This document shows positions 27,409 to 37,161 of a stretch of 64,000 nucleotides of DNA, piece after piece (position 1 is the first letter of the stretch; each line of letters starts with the position of its first letter). This DNA comes from CAYMEV01 sp964389675 [NCBI: uncultured Candidatus Sumerlaeota bacterium] (GTDB lineage Bacteria > CAYMEV01), in NCBI GenBank assembly GCA_964389675.1, contig CAYMEV010000011.1, positions 1 through 64,000 of the forward strand. Direction: 5' to 3'. The position numbers and the translations under genes are program-made. The notes beneath the pieces are model-generated. The model was not told the DNA's origin. It ran no database searches and saw only the letters and a program-made list of their open reading frames with translations.

Positions 27409-28125
27409 CTAATTCTGTCTTTCAATTGCATATATAAGCATCTGTGTATAATTTTCAAACCTCTTATAATCCTCAGCGGGGCCGAATAAGCTGTCATCTG
27501 TTTCAAAAGATATGTCACTGAAATTAAATGTCATCCTGGTCTGCTGCCTGGCTGATCTGAGTTCAATTTTAACGGGAAAATTAAGATATTTTGATGATTC
27601 CAGCAGATACCCCTCCCAGTTGTCATTATTATCTTTATGCCTTATAGCTATTTTATACCTGATAATTTTATCACCAGATACTGACTCTTCATCTTCAATA
27701 ATCTTTTCATACTCATAGTCTTTTTTGTCTACGAGGAAGGTATAGTCGGAAACCCTTTCCTGCATTCTGGCATCCTCAACAATATAAGCCTTTATATCCG
27801 GGAAAATATAGTAGGTTAATAATTCTTCCGTATCAAACATGATAATGTTTTTATCAATGCCAAGCTTCCTCAGATTATCTGCTTCATAGGTATCATCAAT
27901 GAATTCGCTGAGATTATAGCTTATCTTGATCTGCTTTCCCTTTCTTGATATAAAGTAAATCAGCCTGGTAGTCTGACTCTTATATTGAACCATGATATCA
28001 GACCTGCATGAAAAGTCTCTCTGGACATTATCCTCCAGGACGAAGAATGGCTGAGAGTAGGCATCAATACAGGAGGCAAGGATTATTATCAATAAAACCC
28101 AATAATACCTTTTTAATGCTTCCAT
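27409..28125 (-). CDS. LolA/outer-membrane-lipoprotein-sorting-like lipoprotein
   Basis: 238 residues. The signal peptide ends in the lipobox LASC (C19), so it is probably a lipoprotein. The rest is beta-rich and ends FPVKIELRSA...MTFNFSDISFE..LFGPAEDYKRF, typical of the half-barrel fold shared by LolA and DUF4412 proteins. Such folds bind lipids or lipoproteins. The exact family is uncertain. Upstream partner of the DUF5989 microprotein. Confidence 0.6.
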   Translation of the reverse strand: MEALKRYYWVLLIIILASCIDAYSQPFFVLEDNVQRDFSCRSDIMVQYKSQTTRLIYFISRKGKQIKISYNLSEFIDDTYEADNLRKLGIDKNIIMFDTEELLTYYIFPDIKAYIVEDARMQERVSDYTFLVDKKDYEYEKIIEDEESVSGDKIIRYKIAIRHKDNNDNWEGYLLESSKYLNFPVKIELRSARQQTRMTFNFSDISFETDDSLFGPAEDYKRFENYTQMLIYAIERQN

Positions 28126-28196
28126 ACTAAATTTATCCCTCCGATGAACCTATTATCTATAAACATTAAGCCTTTTTATGTCAAAATAAATCATGC

Positions 28197-30557
28197 TCAT
28201 ATGACAATGGATATAATATCCCTGTCCATCCTTCCAATACATTCCTTCAGCTTTGAATACATTTTATCATCATTTCTGTAAGCACTCATTACCTGCCTGA
28301 GAATATCAATTCCTCTTCTGAATGAATATACAAGGTCCCCTGAAACTGATATGGGGCTCTCATAGCTGCTTAGATAGCTCATCATATCGCTCCAGGAAAT
28401 TCCTGATGACCACATATAAGCATAACCGCTGAGCCCAAAGTCATATTCTATCTCATTCTTTGAATCTACAGCACCGATCTTCACAAGCTTATCTGCTATC
28501 CTGCTGACAAGGTCCATGTATGGCACCAGCAGTTCTATCTGATAATCAAAAGCAGATTTTTTGCTTGCCCTTGAGCCCAAAGATGCACAAAGGGCATTAA
28601 TCTCATTGTGGTCAAGTTTTTCAAAAACATTTTCAAGAATGATCTCTGTAAGAAGCAGTTCGTTTATCTGTATCTCTTTGAGTATATAGGCTCCTGATTC
28701 AAAAGAGAGGTCCTCTGTCAGATATCCAAGGCCTTTTAATATATCGACCTTTCCCCAGAATTCATTGGAAAGGTACCCCTCCTTTTCCTTTATGGATTTA
28801 TTAAGATGATTAATCTGGCTTCTCAGCTTCAGTATGCTTTTTTTGGAAAGGGCGCATTTTTCATAATGGATACAATCCCTGCATATATATTCTTCTGAGT
28901 TGTTTATTAAATGATCGCGCCTTTTCTCCAGGTTATTAAGGTGAAGCCTTTTTTTATTCAGCATCTTCATGTTCTTTGAGACAATGTCTGTATCGTCCCT
29001 TGTAATATTTTCCAGATGCCTTATACGCCTTTTTGCATCCCTTATCTGTTTCAGTATCGACCTGAGCCTTCTTTTATCGTTTTTAATCCTGTTCTCATGC
29101 AGGTCACTGTCAAAAGTGCAGACAAAGCTTGTCAGGCTGCTTAAGTTCTCTTTTTTAGCCTGGAGCTCTTTATTCTGCATCCTTATATCGGGTTTTTCCT
29201 GAAACGCCCAGAAGCTTTGCAGTAGAACACTGTCTATCGTTTCGGGAGGATTTAAATAAAGCAGGTTTATGATAGAATTAAATGAGAGGTCAAAAGCGCT
29301 TTTTACCTTTTCCGTATAACCGGTTATATATTTCATCAGTATTTCAGCGTTAAAGTCCCTCAATTTTGATGTGATGATCACATGGCCAACATCATCAATA
29401 CCCCTTCTGCCTGCCCTTCCAGCCTTCTGATGAAATTGCTGAGAGGTCAGTGGCATTGTTGCAACACCATTGAATTTTGATATAGAACCGAAGACGACTG
29501 TTTTAACTGGAAAATTCAGCCCTAAAGCAAATGTTGAAGTACAGTAAAGAACCTTAATAAGCCCTTTTTCTACCAGGATCTCTACAAGCCTTTTATAGAC
29601 AGGGTTCATTCCTGAATGATGAAATCCTATTCCCTTTTCCAGAATGGAGTGAAGGTCCTGGATTTCTTTAAGGTACATGTCAGCATAGGATTCACTGATA
29701 ACTGCAATTTCCTTATTTATCGCCCCTTTTTCAGAAGGGGACAGATAATCAAAATTCTCTGCAAGAAGTCTGGCATATTCTTCACACTGTTTTCTGTTAA
29801 AATTGAAATAAAGAAGAGGGAAATAGCCTGTTCCAAGGTATTTGACCGTTTCCATATGATTTGCTGTCTGGCTGTTCTTCCTGACAGACGTACTGCCATG
29901 CCCCAGCCTGGTATAAAAGGAGCTAATAAACTCCTTTATGTCTTCGCTTTTCCTTATTTCTGTCAGATCATGCCCCCTGGCAAATATATAATATTTCAAA
30001 GGCACATATCTTTTTGTTTCCCTTACATAATATACCCTTTTGCCTTTAATATATGAAATCCACTCTGCCAGTTCCTTTATATTGGGGATTGTGGCTGAAA
30101 GCCCTATAATCTGTACCTCCGACGGCAGTTTAATTATGGATTCCTCCCATGCAACACCTCTGTCCTCATCCCCGATATAATGGATCTCGTCAAAGATCAC
30201 AGACACTATGGATTCTATGTAATCATTATCATCTGAATAAAGTATGTTTCTCAGTATCTCAGTTGTCATTATTACAAAGGAAGCATTAATATTTATCTTA
30301 AAATCGCCTGTCATCAATCCGATATTATTGCTTCCAAAAAAATCGCAGTATTCCCTGTATTTCTGGTTTGATAGCGCTTTGATAGGTGATGTATATATAA
30401 CTCTTCCTGATCTGAATATGTGATTTTCAGTTACAAAATCAGCGATAAGAGTCTTGCCTGTTCCGGTAGGAGCAGATATAAGAACGCTGTGTCCGTTCTT
30501 TATGTGATTTATTGCTTTTTCCTGAAAAGCATCAAGAACCAGATTCTTAAAGATCAT
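28197..30557 (-). CDS. Ski2-like DExH-box RNA helicase
   Basis: 786-residue superfamily 2 helicase. Motif I is APTGTGKT (29-36), motif II DEIH (123-126), motif III SAT (154-156) and motif VI QKAGRAGRRG. LNFPVKTVVFG and the long helical insertion after motif VI match Ski2/Mtr4/HelY-type enzymes rather than DEAD-box proteins. A CRDCIHYEKC segment in the insertion may bind a metal. The C-terminal part is DSHCT-like. It probably unwinds structured RNA for decay; no exonuclease gene is adjacent. The ATG lacks a strong ribosome binding site. Confidence 0.88.
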   Translation of the reverse strand: MIFKNLVLDAFQEKAINHIKNGHSVLISAPTGTGKTLIADFVTENHIFRSGRVIYTSPIKALSNQKYREYCDFFGSNNIGLMTGDFKININASFVIMTTEILRNILYSDDNDYIESIVSVIFDEIHYIGDEDRGVAWEESIIKLPSEVQIIGLSATIPNIKELAEWISYIKGKRVYYVRETKRYVPLKYYIFARGHDLTEIRKSEDIKEFISSFYTRLGHGSTSVRKNSQTANHMETVKYLGTGYFPLLYFNFNRKQCEEYARLLAENFDYLSPSEKGAINKEIAVISESYADMYLKEIQDLHSILEKGIGFHHSGMNPVYKRLVEILVEKGLIKVLYCTSTFALGLNFPVKTVVFGSISKFNGVATMPLTSQQFHQKAGRAGRRGIDDVGHVIITSKLRDFNAEILMKYITGYTEKVKSAFDLSFNSIINLLYLNPPETIDSVLLQSFWAFQEKPDIRMQNKELQAKKENLSSLTSFVCTFDSDLHENRIKNDKRRLRSILKQIRDAKRRIRHLENITRDDTDIVSKNMKMLNKKRLHLNNLEKRRDHLINNSEEYICRDCIHYEKCALSKKSILKLRSQINHLNKSIKEKEGYLSNEFWGKVDILKGLGYLTEDLSFESGAYILKEIQINELLLTEIILENVFEKLDHNEINALCASLGSRASKKSAFDYQIELLVPYMDLVSRIADKLVKIGAVDSKNEIEYDFGLSGYAYMWSSGISWSDMMSYLSSYESPISVSGDLVYSFRRGIDILRQVMSAYRNDDKMYSKLKECIGRMDRDIISIVI

Positions 30558-30735
30558 GCTGTATTCTGCCTGCTGCTATTCTAATAATGAACAATAAAAA
30601 CATCCTTTAGGGAGGCATTAATAAAATCAAATAATGCAATTCCTGACTTGATTATAGGTATATTGGCAAATAAATGCAAAAAAAAAATCCATGAGGTTTA
30701 TATCCAATTTTTTTGTCAAAACTCATGATTAATTA

Positions 30736-30764
30736 TTGACATATAATCAGCTTATTTTTATAAT
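30736..30764 (+). promoter_or_regulatory. Consensus sigma-70 promoter of ackA
   Basis: TTGACA (30736-30741), 17-base spacer, TATAAT (30759-30764): a perfect consensus match. The leader would be about 32 bases and contains TAGGAGG ahead of the ATG. This suggests strong constitutive expression. Confidence 0.88.
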
Positions 30765-30802
30765 CATAAAAAATTCACATTACTTAGGAGGCTTTCTTTC
30801 TA

Positions 30803-31999
30803 ATGAAAATATTAGTTATAAATAGCGGCAGCTCTTCCATCAAATACCAGCTTATTGAATCACCTGGAGGCAAAGTATATGCAAAAGGCCTGGTTGAAAG
30901 GATCGGCATTAATGATTCAAGGCTCAAGCATAAAAATATAATTAATGCCAGAGAGACAGTGATCTCCGAAAACATTCCGGATCATACCAAGGGTCTTAAA
31001 ATGATTATAAATATTCTTCTTGACAAGGAATACGGAGTATTAAATGCACTTTCAGAAATTGGGGCAGTAGGGCACCGGGTTGTCCATGGAGGATCTCTTT
31101 ATTCCGACAGCGTGGTTATTGATGATAAAGTCAAAGAACAGATCAAAGAATACTTTGTTTGTGCACCGCTCCACAATCCTGCCAATCTTCTGGGCATAGA
31201 AGCCTCCGAAAAGATAATCCCCAATACAAAAAATATAGCAGTTTTTGACACAGCATTCCATCAGACCATGCCCCAGGAAAGCTATGTATATGCACTGCCA
31301 TATTCTTACTATGCAGATAAAAAGATCCGAAGGTATGGCTTTCACGGCATATCTCATAAATATGTAGCACTCAGGCTTGCTGAGATAATGAAGAAGGACC
31401 TGGGCCAGCTTAAGATAATAACCTGCCATCTTGGCAACGGAGCTTCCCTTACTGCAGTTGACAGGGGAAAGAGTATTGATACAAGCCTCGGTTTCGGGAC
31501 CATGTGCGGTCTGACAATGGGCACCAGGTCCGGTGATATTGATCCCTTTATCCTTATATTCCTGATGCAGAATTACAATATGTCTTCAGAAGAGATAAAT
31601 GATGTCATTTATAAGAAAAGCGGGGTATTCGGCATAACTGGAATAAGCAATGATATGAGGGACATTGAGGATGCAGCGGAAGCCGGTGATAAAAAAGCAC
31701 AGCTTGCCCTTGATATCTATGTGCACAACCTAAAGAAGTATATCGGTGCATATATATCCATAATGAACGGTGTTGATGCCATAGTATTCACCGCAGGGGT
31801 AGGCGAGAACAGCCCTTATGTCAGGGAGAAGACCCTGGAGAATATGGAGTTTTTCGGGATCAGCCTTGATCGGGAAGCTAATGACTTTAAAGGGAAAGAA
31901 AGGGTTGTTACTACAAAAGACAGTAAGGTCATGGGCATAGTGATCCCTACAAATGAAGAGCTTATGATAGCAAAAGATACATATCGCCTGGTGGTATAG
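30803..31999 (+). CDS. ackA: Acetate kinase
   Basis: 398-residue acetate kinase, interconverting acetate + ATP and acetyl phosphate + ADP. It has the N-terminal signature LVINSGSSSIKYQL, VVHGG, FDTAFHQTMP, CHLGNGAS, DTSLGFGTMCGLTMGTRSGD and the C-terminal FTAGVGENSP. All catalytic segments are intact. No phosphotransacetylase gene lies beside it. The perfect promoter fits a main fermentation or substrate-level phosphorylation enzyme. Confidence 0.97.
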   Translation: MKILVINSGSSSIKYQLIESPGGKVYAKGLVERIGINDSRLKHKNIINARETVISENIPDHTKGLKMIINILLDKEYGVLNALSEIGAVGHRVVHGGSLYSDSVVIDDKVKEQIKEYFVCAPLHNPANLLGIEASEKIIPNTKNIAVFDTAFHQTMPQESYVYALPYSYYADKKIRRYGFHGISHKYVALRLAEIMKKDLGQLKIITCHLGNGASLTAVDRGKSIDTSLGFGTMCGLTMGTRSGDIDPFILIFLMQNYNMSSEEINDVIYKKSGVFGITGISNDMRDIEDAAEAGDKKAQLALDIYVHNLKKYIGAYISIMNGVDAIVFTAGVGENSPYVREKTLENMEFFGISLDREANDFKGKERVVTTKDSKVMGIVIPTNEELMIAKDTYRLVV

Positions 32000-32208
32000 C
32001 AGTTTTTTTTTGTCATCCTGCCCATTTGCCAGAATCTTTAAGGCATTTTCCTTTCTCAGACAGGCTTTAAGGTAAAGGCTTATTCATTTTCTCTGTAAAT
32101 CGAACGTATTTGTATTCAGGTCCATAAAAATGAAAACCAATGGATCCTGCTTCTTATCAAAGCGCTATTTATAATCGATATATCAATACTGGTTCAGGAG
32201 TTATTCTT

Positions 32209-33855
32209 TTATAAGGTCTCCGTAACCTTATAAATATTATTTCCTTCCCTGACTGCCAGGTAAAGAAGCCTGTTCTGTCCATCAAACCTGAACCTGGCGC
32301 CTCCTGTTGATATAAGTGAATCATATGCACTGCCTGGCTTGTCATTTATATAAACATATGACAGATCTTCCATAAATACCCCATATACTATATATTTACT
32401 GTCATTTGAGAATATTGGGGGCAGTGAGCTGAAACCCTCAAATTTGCCGATCTCTTCGCCATTCAGCACCGGTATCCATTCTTCGCCGTTTATCCCGACA
32501 TAAAAGATGCTCCTGCTGTCCGGGCTGAATACAGGTGTCTTCTCCATAATTCCGTCATATATTGCCTCTTCCTTGCCGTCAACTACCATAACCCACTTTT
32601 CATTCTCCATACCGGCATAGGCAAACCTTTTGGAATCCGGGCTGAATACAGGTGTCTCCTGGAGAATATCCCTGTACTTCTTCTGTTCAACACCATCAAC
32701 TATTACCATCCAATCCTCGCCGCTTTTAACACAGTATGCATATCTCCTGCTGTCTTCGCTCCAGATCAGGGGCTCAGCAATAATCTTTTCATAGGTTTTA
32801 CCCTTATCGCCATTTATTACATAAGTATTCTTCTCATCCTCTATTGCTATCAGCGACCACTTGGAGCTGTCAGGACTGAAACTGAGCGTCTCGACAATAC
32901 AGTCATCATACTCTCCTGCAATACTGCCATCAACAATGACATACAGATTTTCCCCCTCAACTGCCCAATATGCATATTTTCTGCTGTCAGGGCTGAAGAT
33001 CAGGTCACCTACATTGTCATATGGCTTTTCCTCTTTGCCGTCAATTACAGCAATCCATTTCCCATCTTTAAAACCCGCATAAATATAGCGGTTGCCATCA
33101 GGGCTGAACAGAGGTGTCCCCTTCAGTATCCCTTCGTAACTGGAAGGGTCTTCAGTTCCGTTACGGACCACTACCCAGTTTTCGCCATTAACTGCCCCGT
33201 AGATATAGTTTTTGCTGTTGCTGGAGTATAAAGGTGTATTTTCGAGAATACCATCATATGAATTATTATCCTCCTTTCCATTTACAACCATTACCCATTT
33301 ATCCCCTTTAAGCCCGGAATAGATATATGATCTGCTGTCAGGAGAAAAAAACGGGGTGCCTTCCAGAAGTCCGTCATACATTGTGCTGTTCTCTTTTTCA
33401 TCTACTACTACAACCCATTTTTCTTCATTAAAGGCTGCATATAATACCCTGCTGCTGTCAGCGCTGAATACAGGACAGTTTGCAAGTATGCCGTCATATT
33501 CCTTACCCTCTTTTTCATCAGTTACAATAAACCACTTTGCATTCTCCGCCAGGTAATTGCTGGCCCCGTAGGAGGTTCTCCTGCTGTCGGGACTGAAGAT
33601 GGCCGGGCCAAGGAACATGTTTTTATATGCCTTGTGAGTCTTGCTGTCAATTACCATATTGTAATCATCGTTCTTAAACATGACATATGCTGTTCTTGCA
33701 CCGTCAGGACTGACCTGGAATGTGTCCTCAAGCCCGTTGTCATAGTCGATCTGGGACAGGAACTCTTCATTTACCGTTCTTTTACCCTCTTTTTTACAGA
33801 AGGAAAAGAATAATAGGCAGCATACTGCTAAAGCCGTAAAAAGCCTGAATTTCAT
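32209..33855 (-). CDS. Exported tandem-repeat beta-propeller-like protein
   Basis: 548 residues. An N-terminal export signal ends near FFSFC; C20 could be a lipidation site with a relaxed lipobox. The rest is about 13 repeats of roughly 40 residues with the core FSPDSRxYxYxG...GEKWVMVVDGKE...YDGI, resembling PD40/WD40-type propeller blades. No catalytic residues are seen. It is likely a cell-envelope binding or scaffolding protein. AAGGAG precedes the ATG. The DNA repeats are diverged, not identical, so the array is old. Confidence 0.75.
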   Translation of the reverse strand: MKFRLFTALAVCCLLFFSFCKKEGKRTVNEEFLSQIDYDNGLEDTFQVSPDGARTAYVMFKNDDYNMVIDSKTHKAYKNMFLGPAIFSPDSRRTSYGASNYLAENAKWFIVTDEKEGKEYDGILANCPVFSADSSRVLYAAFNEEKWVVVVDEKENSTMYDGLLEGTPFFSPDSRSYIYSGLKGDKWVMVVNGKEDNNSYDGILENTPLYSSNSKNYIYGAVNGENWVVVRNGTEDPSSYEGILKGTPLFSPDGNRYIYAGFKDGKWIAVIDGKEEKPYDNVGDLIFSPDSRKYAYWAVEGENLYVIVDGSIAGEYDDCIVETLSFSPDSSKWSLIAIEDEKNTYVINGDKGKTYEKIIAEPLIWSEDSRRYAYCVKSGEDWMVIVDGVEQKKYRDILQETPVFSPDSKRFAYAGMENEKWVMVVDGKEEAIYDGIMEKTPVFSPDSRSIFYVGINGEEWIPVLNGEEIGKFEGFSSLPPIFSNDSKYIVYGVFMEDLSYVYINDKPGSAYDSLISTGGARFRFDGQNRLLYLAVREGNNIYKVTETL

Positions 33856-33899
33856 GTTATTCTCCTTAAAAAGTTTATTTTATATAAAATCATGGATTG

Positions 33900-34958
33900 C
33901 TATTTTTCTCTTCCGCATACAATAATATTTTCAATATTATTGCCCTTGCCTTTAATCAAAGAAACAGACAGCTCGATCATTCTTGATTCATCTTTGCCGA
34001 CATTGAACTGAAATCCCTGACTGTTAAACAGATTTTCATCTGATATCAGGTTTTCGATCCTGGATAAAAAATCATTTTTTTCCTTGTCCAGGGTGAAATA
34101 TGATAAAAATGGCCTGCCAGTAATTTTCCCGTCTCCAGTTCTGGAAAACACCTCCCCTGCATATCTGTTTGCATATATCACCCTGCATGATTCATCGAGT
34201 ATAAATATCAGTTCATTTGCAGCAAGAAGTATTTTCTCAATCAGCCTGCAAACCGGTATTGAATACTGATCCAATACATATCTGTTTTTAAGTATTATGC
34301 TTATCTGGTCTGCAATTATCTCTATCGTGGCTACAGATTCATCAGGGAAAAAATCCGTATCCTTATGGCCAATATTCAATACACCAAATACCTCTTTTTT
34401 ATAGAAAAGGGGAAAACACATAAAACTGAAAGGCAGCATATCCAAATGTTCATATACAGGATGCTCCTGGGTATTATGTATGTACAATGGCTTCATTTCC
34501 TTCAGCGCATGCTCAGCCACCTCTTCCCACATCGGGAACAGCTGGTTTACAGGCTTGGAGCTGACAATTGTATTCTTTACGAACTTAAGATGCCCGCCTT
34601 CGCAATCTGCATTGAATAAGACTATTGAAGCGTGCTGGGCTTGTGTTTCATAAGTTATTGTATCAAGAATAGAATCAAAAAGCTCCTTTATGTTAATATG
34701 GGTCAGCCCTTTCTGTGCCGTCAGCCTCAGGAACCTGTAATCACTGATCTGCTGATCAAGCTTGTTTGATGTATCCTGAAGCAGGCTTACAAGTGTATCG
34801 ATTGATTTATTATTTTCTCTGGTAAGCTTAAAATCATCAATCAGGATGTTTATATTCTTTATAAGGAACTTCTCCTCAATTGTAAGCCTGCTTTCATTTT
34901 CAATATCAATATTGCTTTTATGGATTATTGAATTTGTGAGAAGTTTAATATCAATCAT
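33900..34958 (-). CDS. GAF-PAS sensor protein without output domain
   Basis: 352 residues. An N-terminal helical/coiled-coil stretch (1-85), a GAF domain (about 85-235, with CFPLFYKKEVFGVLNIGHK) and a PAS domain (about 245-350, with ELIFILDESCRVIYANRYAGEVF). No kinase, GGDEF or DNA-binding domain follows, so it would have to signal through partners. No transmembrane segment. Downstream member of the minus-strand run that starts at iorA. Confidence 0.82.
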   Translation of the reverse strand: MIDIKLLTNSIIHKSNIDIENESRLTIEEKFLIKNINILIDDFKLTRENNKSIDTLVSLLQDTSNKLDQQISDYRFLRLTAQKGLTHINIKELFDSILDTITYETQAQHASIVLFNADCEGGHLKFVKNTIVSSKPVNQLFPMWEEVAEHALKEMKPLYIHNTQEHPVYEHLDMLPFSFMCFPLFYKKEVFGVLNIGHKDTDFFPDESVATIEIIADQISIILKNRYVLDQYSIPVCRLIEKILLAANELIFILDESCRVIYANRYAGEVFSRTGDGKITGRPFLSYFTLDKEKNDFLSRIENLISDENLFNSQGFQFNVGKDESRMIELSVSLIKGKGNNIENIIVCGREK

Positions 34959-35022
34959 AAAAAACCTTTCATTATCCTGCAGACAGGGATATTATAACTG
35001 AAAACCTGATTATAAATCTACA

Positions 35023-35706
35023 TTATTTTACTGATAAAGAAAAGATTTTTTTACGAAGCATATGCTCGATTATAAAAGCTGGCAGGTCAAAAACGAGGTC
35101 AGAACTGCTGATTATTACAGAATCTGATGTGCATACGACCTGATCAGAATTTTTGAGCAGATAATCAGGTGATTTGTCTGTATACGCATAACCTTCAATA
35201 CCTGATTCTGAAAATTTCCTGTTCATGGTGTCCGCAATTTCACCGCTCATTGATACAGGATTATCGAATATTATTGTCACGAAACCGGGGCCAAGCTCTA
35301 AAAATGCATCTATAAGCAATGAGACTGCTTTTCTGCATATCTCCGGCCTGCTTTTATATGAGTGTATTCCTGCAATATCCCTGGTAATATTATCAATCCC
35401 CCGAAAAACAATGACCCCTTTCAGATAGCTTTCAACAGTGATAAGAACATTAAATCCATCCACTATGATCTTGTTCTGCCTGATGCAGGAATGTTCAACG
35501 GGATTGATGCTTTTTCTGTAGGTCTTCTTGGAAATTCCCCTGTAGAGTATCATCCTTTCCTGCCTGCTCAGCCGGTACCTGTTTCCTACTGCCTGTATAA
35601 CAGTCTTTTCAGGATAATTTCTGTCATAAAGATAAATTACATCCTTTATGGCTGACTGGAAATTTTTGCTCTCTAAAATTTTCTCTATCTCTGAAACCAT
35701 AAACAT
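35023..35706 (-). CDS. DUF434 / PIN-like (DUF5616) protein
   Basis: 227 residues. The N-terminal DUF434-like part (about 15-70) has DVIYLYDRNYPEKTVIQAVGN (in part) and LSRQERMILYRG. The C-terminal part (about 80-225) begins IIVDGFNVLITVE and has FDNPVSMSGE and CTSDSVII, an acidic arrangement like PIN-type nucleases. RNA cleavage is a plausible but unproven role. Two ATG codons (35706 and 35700) could serve as the start; no clear ribosome binding site. Confidence 0.72.
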   Translation of the reverse strand: MFMVSEIEKILESKNFQSAIKDVIYLYDRNYPEKTVIQAVGNRYRLSRQERMILYRGISKKTYRKSINPVEHSCIRQNKIIVDGFNVLITVESYLKGVIVFRGIDNITRDIAGIHSYKSRPEICRKAVSLLIDAFLELGPGFVTIIFDNPVSMSGEIADTMNRKFSESGIEGYAYTDKSPDYLLKNSDQVVCTSDSVIISSSDLVFDLPAFIIEHMLRKKIFSLSVK

Positions 35707-35734
35707 AATTCAGATATAAATATAGATTTATATG

Positions 35735-35923
35735 CTACTCTATATCAATTTTATGAAATTTTTTGCCTTCATTTTTTTTCGATTTAGAAGTGGATGCTTT
35801 TCCTGTGTCATCGATCTCTCTTTCAAGAAAGCCTATTCCAAAGTCCACAATACCTCTCAAGATCCTTAAAGAGGTAATCGAATGCCTGATGATATCTCTT
35901 TTTATCTCTTCATATTTCTTCAT
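35735..35923 (-). CDS. Small basic protein overlapping ArsA gene
   Basis: 62 residues beginning MKKYEEIKRDIIRHSITSLR. It is an amphipathic helix followed by a Lys/Ser-rich tail. Family unknown. GGAGAG six bases before the ATG at 35923 supports this start. The gene overlaps the 3' end of the ArsA-like gene by 14 bases. No membrane segment. Confidence 0.55.
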   Translation of the reverse strand: MKKYEEIKRDIIRHSITSLRILRGIVDFGIGFLEREIDDTGKASTSKSKKNEGKKFHKIDIE

Positions 35924-37124
35924 TTTTCTCTCCAAATTCAATACAAAGGTAATCGTCATTCTTTTTAGCTGACATTACATCCAGCTTTCTCAAAGCATCA
36001 GGAAGAAACAGGTGTTTCTTGAAGGACCCTATTCCGATTATCAACTCCTCAGAATTCCTGTACAGGTTTATATCGCCCTTATGAATTATGGGAAGAAATA
36101 TTCTCAGAAGGTAATTTCCCCTGCTGCCGCTTATCTCTATAACCTTTTTTGAAAAGAGTACATTTTCAGGATTCTCATGCCCCTGGTATACCAGACCGGC
36201 AAATTCAAGAAGCCTGTCCTTTCCAAGAACCTCATTATCAAGAAGAGGTACATCAATTACAGGGATAGGATAAAAGAATTCATTAACCTGGTTTTTGTAT
36301 TTTTCCTGTATTTCTTTCCATGTTTTAAAGAAAGGGTCGGATATATTCTCAGCAAGCACCCTGTTTATATATACTGCGTCTATATTAATGTTGAAGAGGC
36401 TGAAATACATATATGCCCTTTTTGTCTCCTGCAGTACCATTTTCTCAAGGTTTACGACCAGTCTTCCTGTTGTGATCTCCGGATTGAAAAGGACCTCATT
36501 GATACCATCAAGCTGGAGGAATAAATCCTTAATGGATCCGAAATAGTCATCTTCCGGAAGAGGCAGATCAGTAAGCTTCTTCACAAAAGGGCGGGCGATC
36601 TTTGCTATATTTCTTTCAAGCCTGAACAGCTTCTTTATATACCATTCAAGTATATCAGGCATTGCGATAAACTGAATAGATTCGCCAGTGGGAGGGCAGT
36701 CAAGTATAATTACATCAAAATCATTGCCCTTATAGTATTTATTTATATACAGAAGCCCGACTAACTCACTCATACCGGGAATAACTGCCAGTTCCTCTGT
36801 TACAGCATCCTCAAACCCCATTGTTTTGAAAAGCGAGAACAGGTAACCGGAAATTTTGCTCCAGTTTTTCTCGATCTCTGTCTGGACATCTATCTCCTGA
36901 ATAAAAAGGCTGTTATTTATTCTGACAGGCCTGCCGGGTTCAGAATCAAAAAGATCCTTATCTGATAGATCAAGTGAATCCCTGAGGCTGTGAGCCTGGT
37001 CAAGGGAAATTACTATTGTTTTTTTCCCTTTCTGAGCTGTCTTAATTCCGGTAGCAAGGGAAATGGTGGTTTTTCCAACACCTCCCTTACCGCTGAAAAG
37101 GATTATCCTCTTTTTATATTTCAT
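35910..37124 (-). CDS. ArsA/Get3-family ATPase
   Basis: 404-residue P-loop ATPase with the deviant Walker A FSGKGGVGKTT (K13 and K18), then VISLDQAHSLRDSL and VIILDCPPTGESIQF. The C-terminal 70 residues resemble the ArsA-associated HSP20-like domain (LLRIFLPIIHKGDINLYRNS). The family includes arsenite pump ATPases and tail-anchored protein targeting factors; no arsenic resistance genes are nearby, so a non-arsenic role is more likely. It lies 37 bases after iorB. Confidence 0.85.
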   Translation of the reverse strand: MKYKKRIILFSGKGGVGKTTISLATGIKTAQKGKKTIVISLDQAHSLRDSLDLSDKDLFDSEPGRPVRINNSLFIQEIDVQTEIEKNWSKISGYLFSLFKTMGFEDAVTEELAVIPGMSELVGLLYINKYYKGNDFDVIILDCPPTGESIQFIAMPDILEWYIKKLFRLERNIAKIARPFVKKLTDLPLPEDDYFGSIKDLFLQLDGINEVLFNPEITTGRLVVNLEKMVLQETKRAYMYFSLFNINIDAVYINRVLAENISDPFFKTWKEIQEKYKNQVNEFFYPIPVIDVPLLDNEVLGKDRLLEFAGLVYQGHENPENVLFSKKVIEISGSRGNYLLRIFLPIIHKGDINLYRNSEELIIGIGSFKKHLFLPDALRKLDVMSAKKNDDYLCIEFGEKNEEI

Positions 37125-37161
37125 ACAATAAGTATAATTCTATAAACAGACCTGACTAAAT

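Noticed and set aside
32000-32208. T-run and possible terminator after ackA
   Set aside because: A run of nine Ts follows the stop codon but no stable stem precedes it; nothing else is visible in the spacer.
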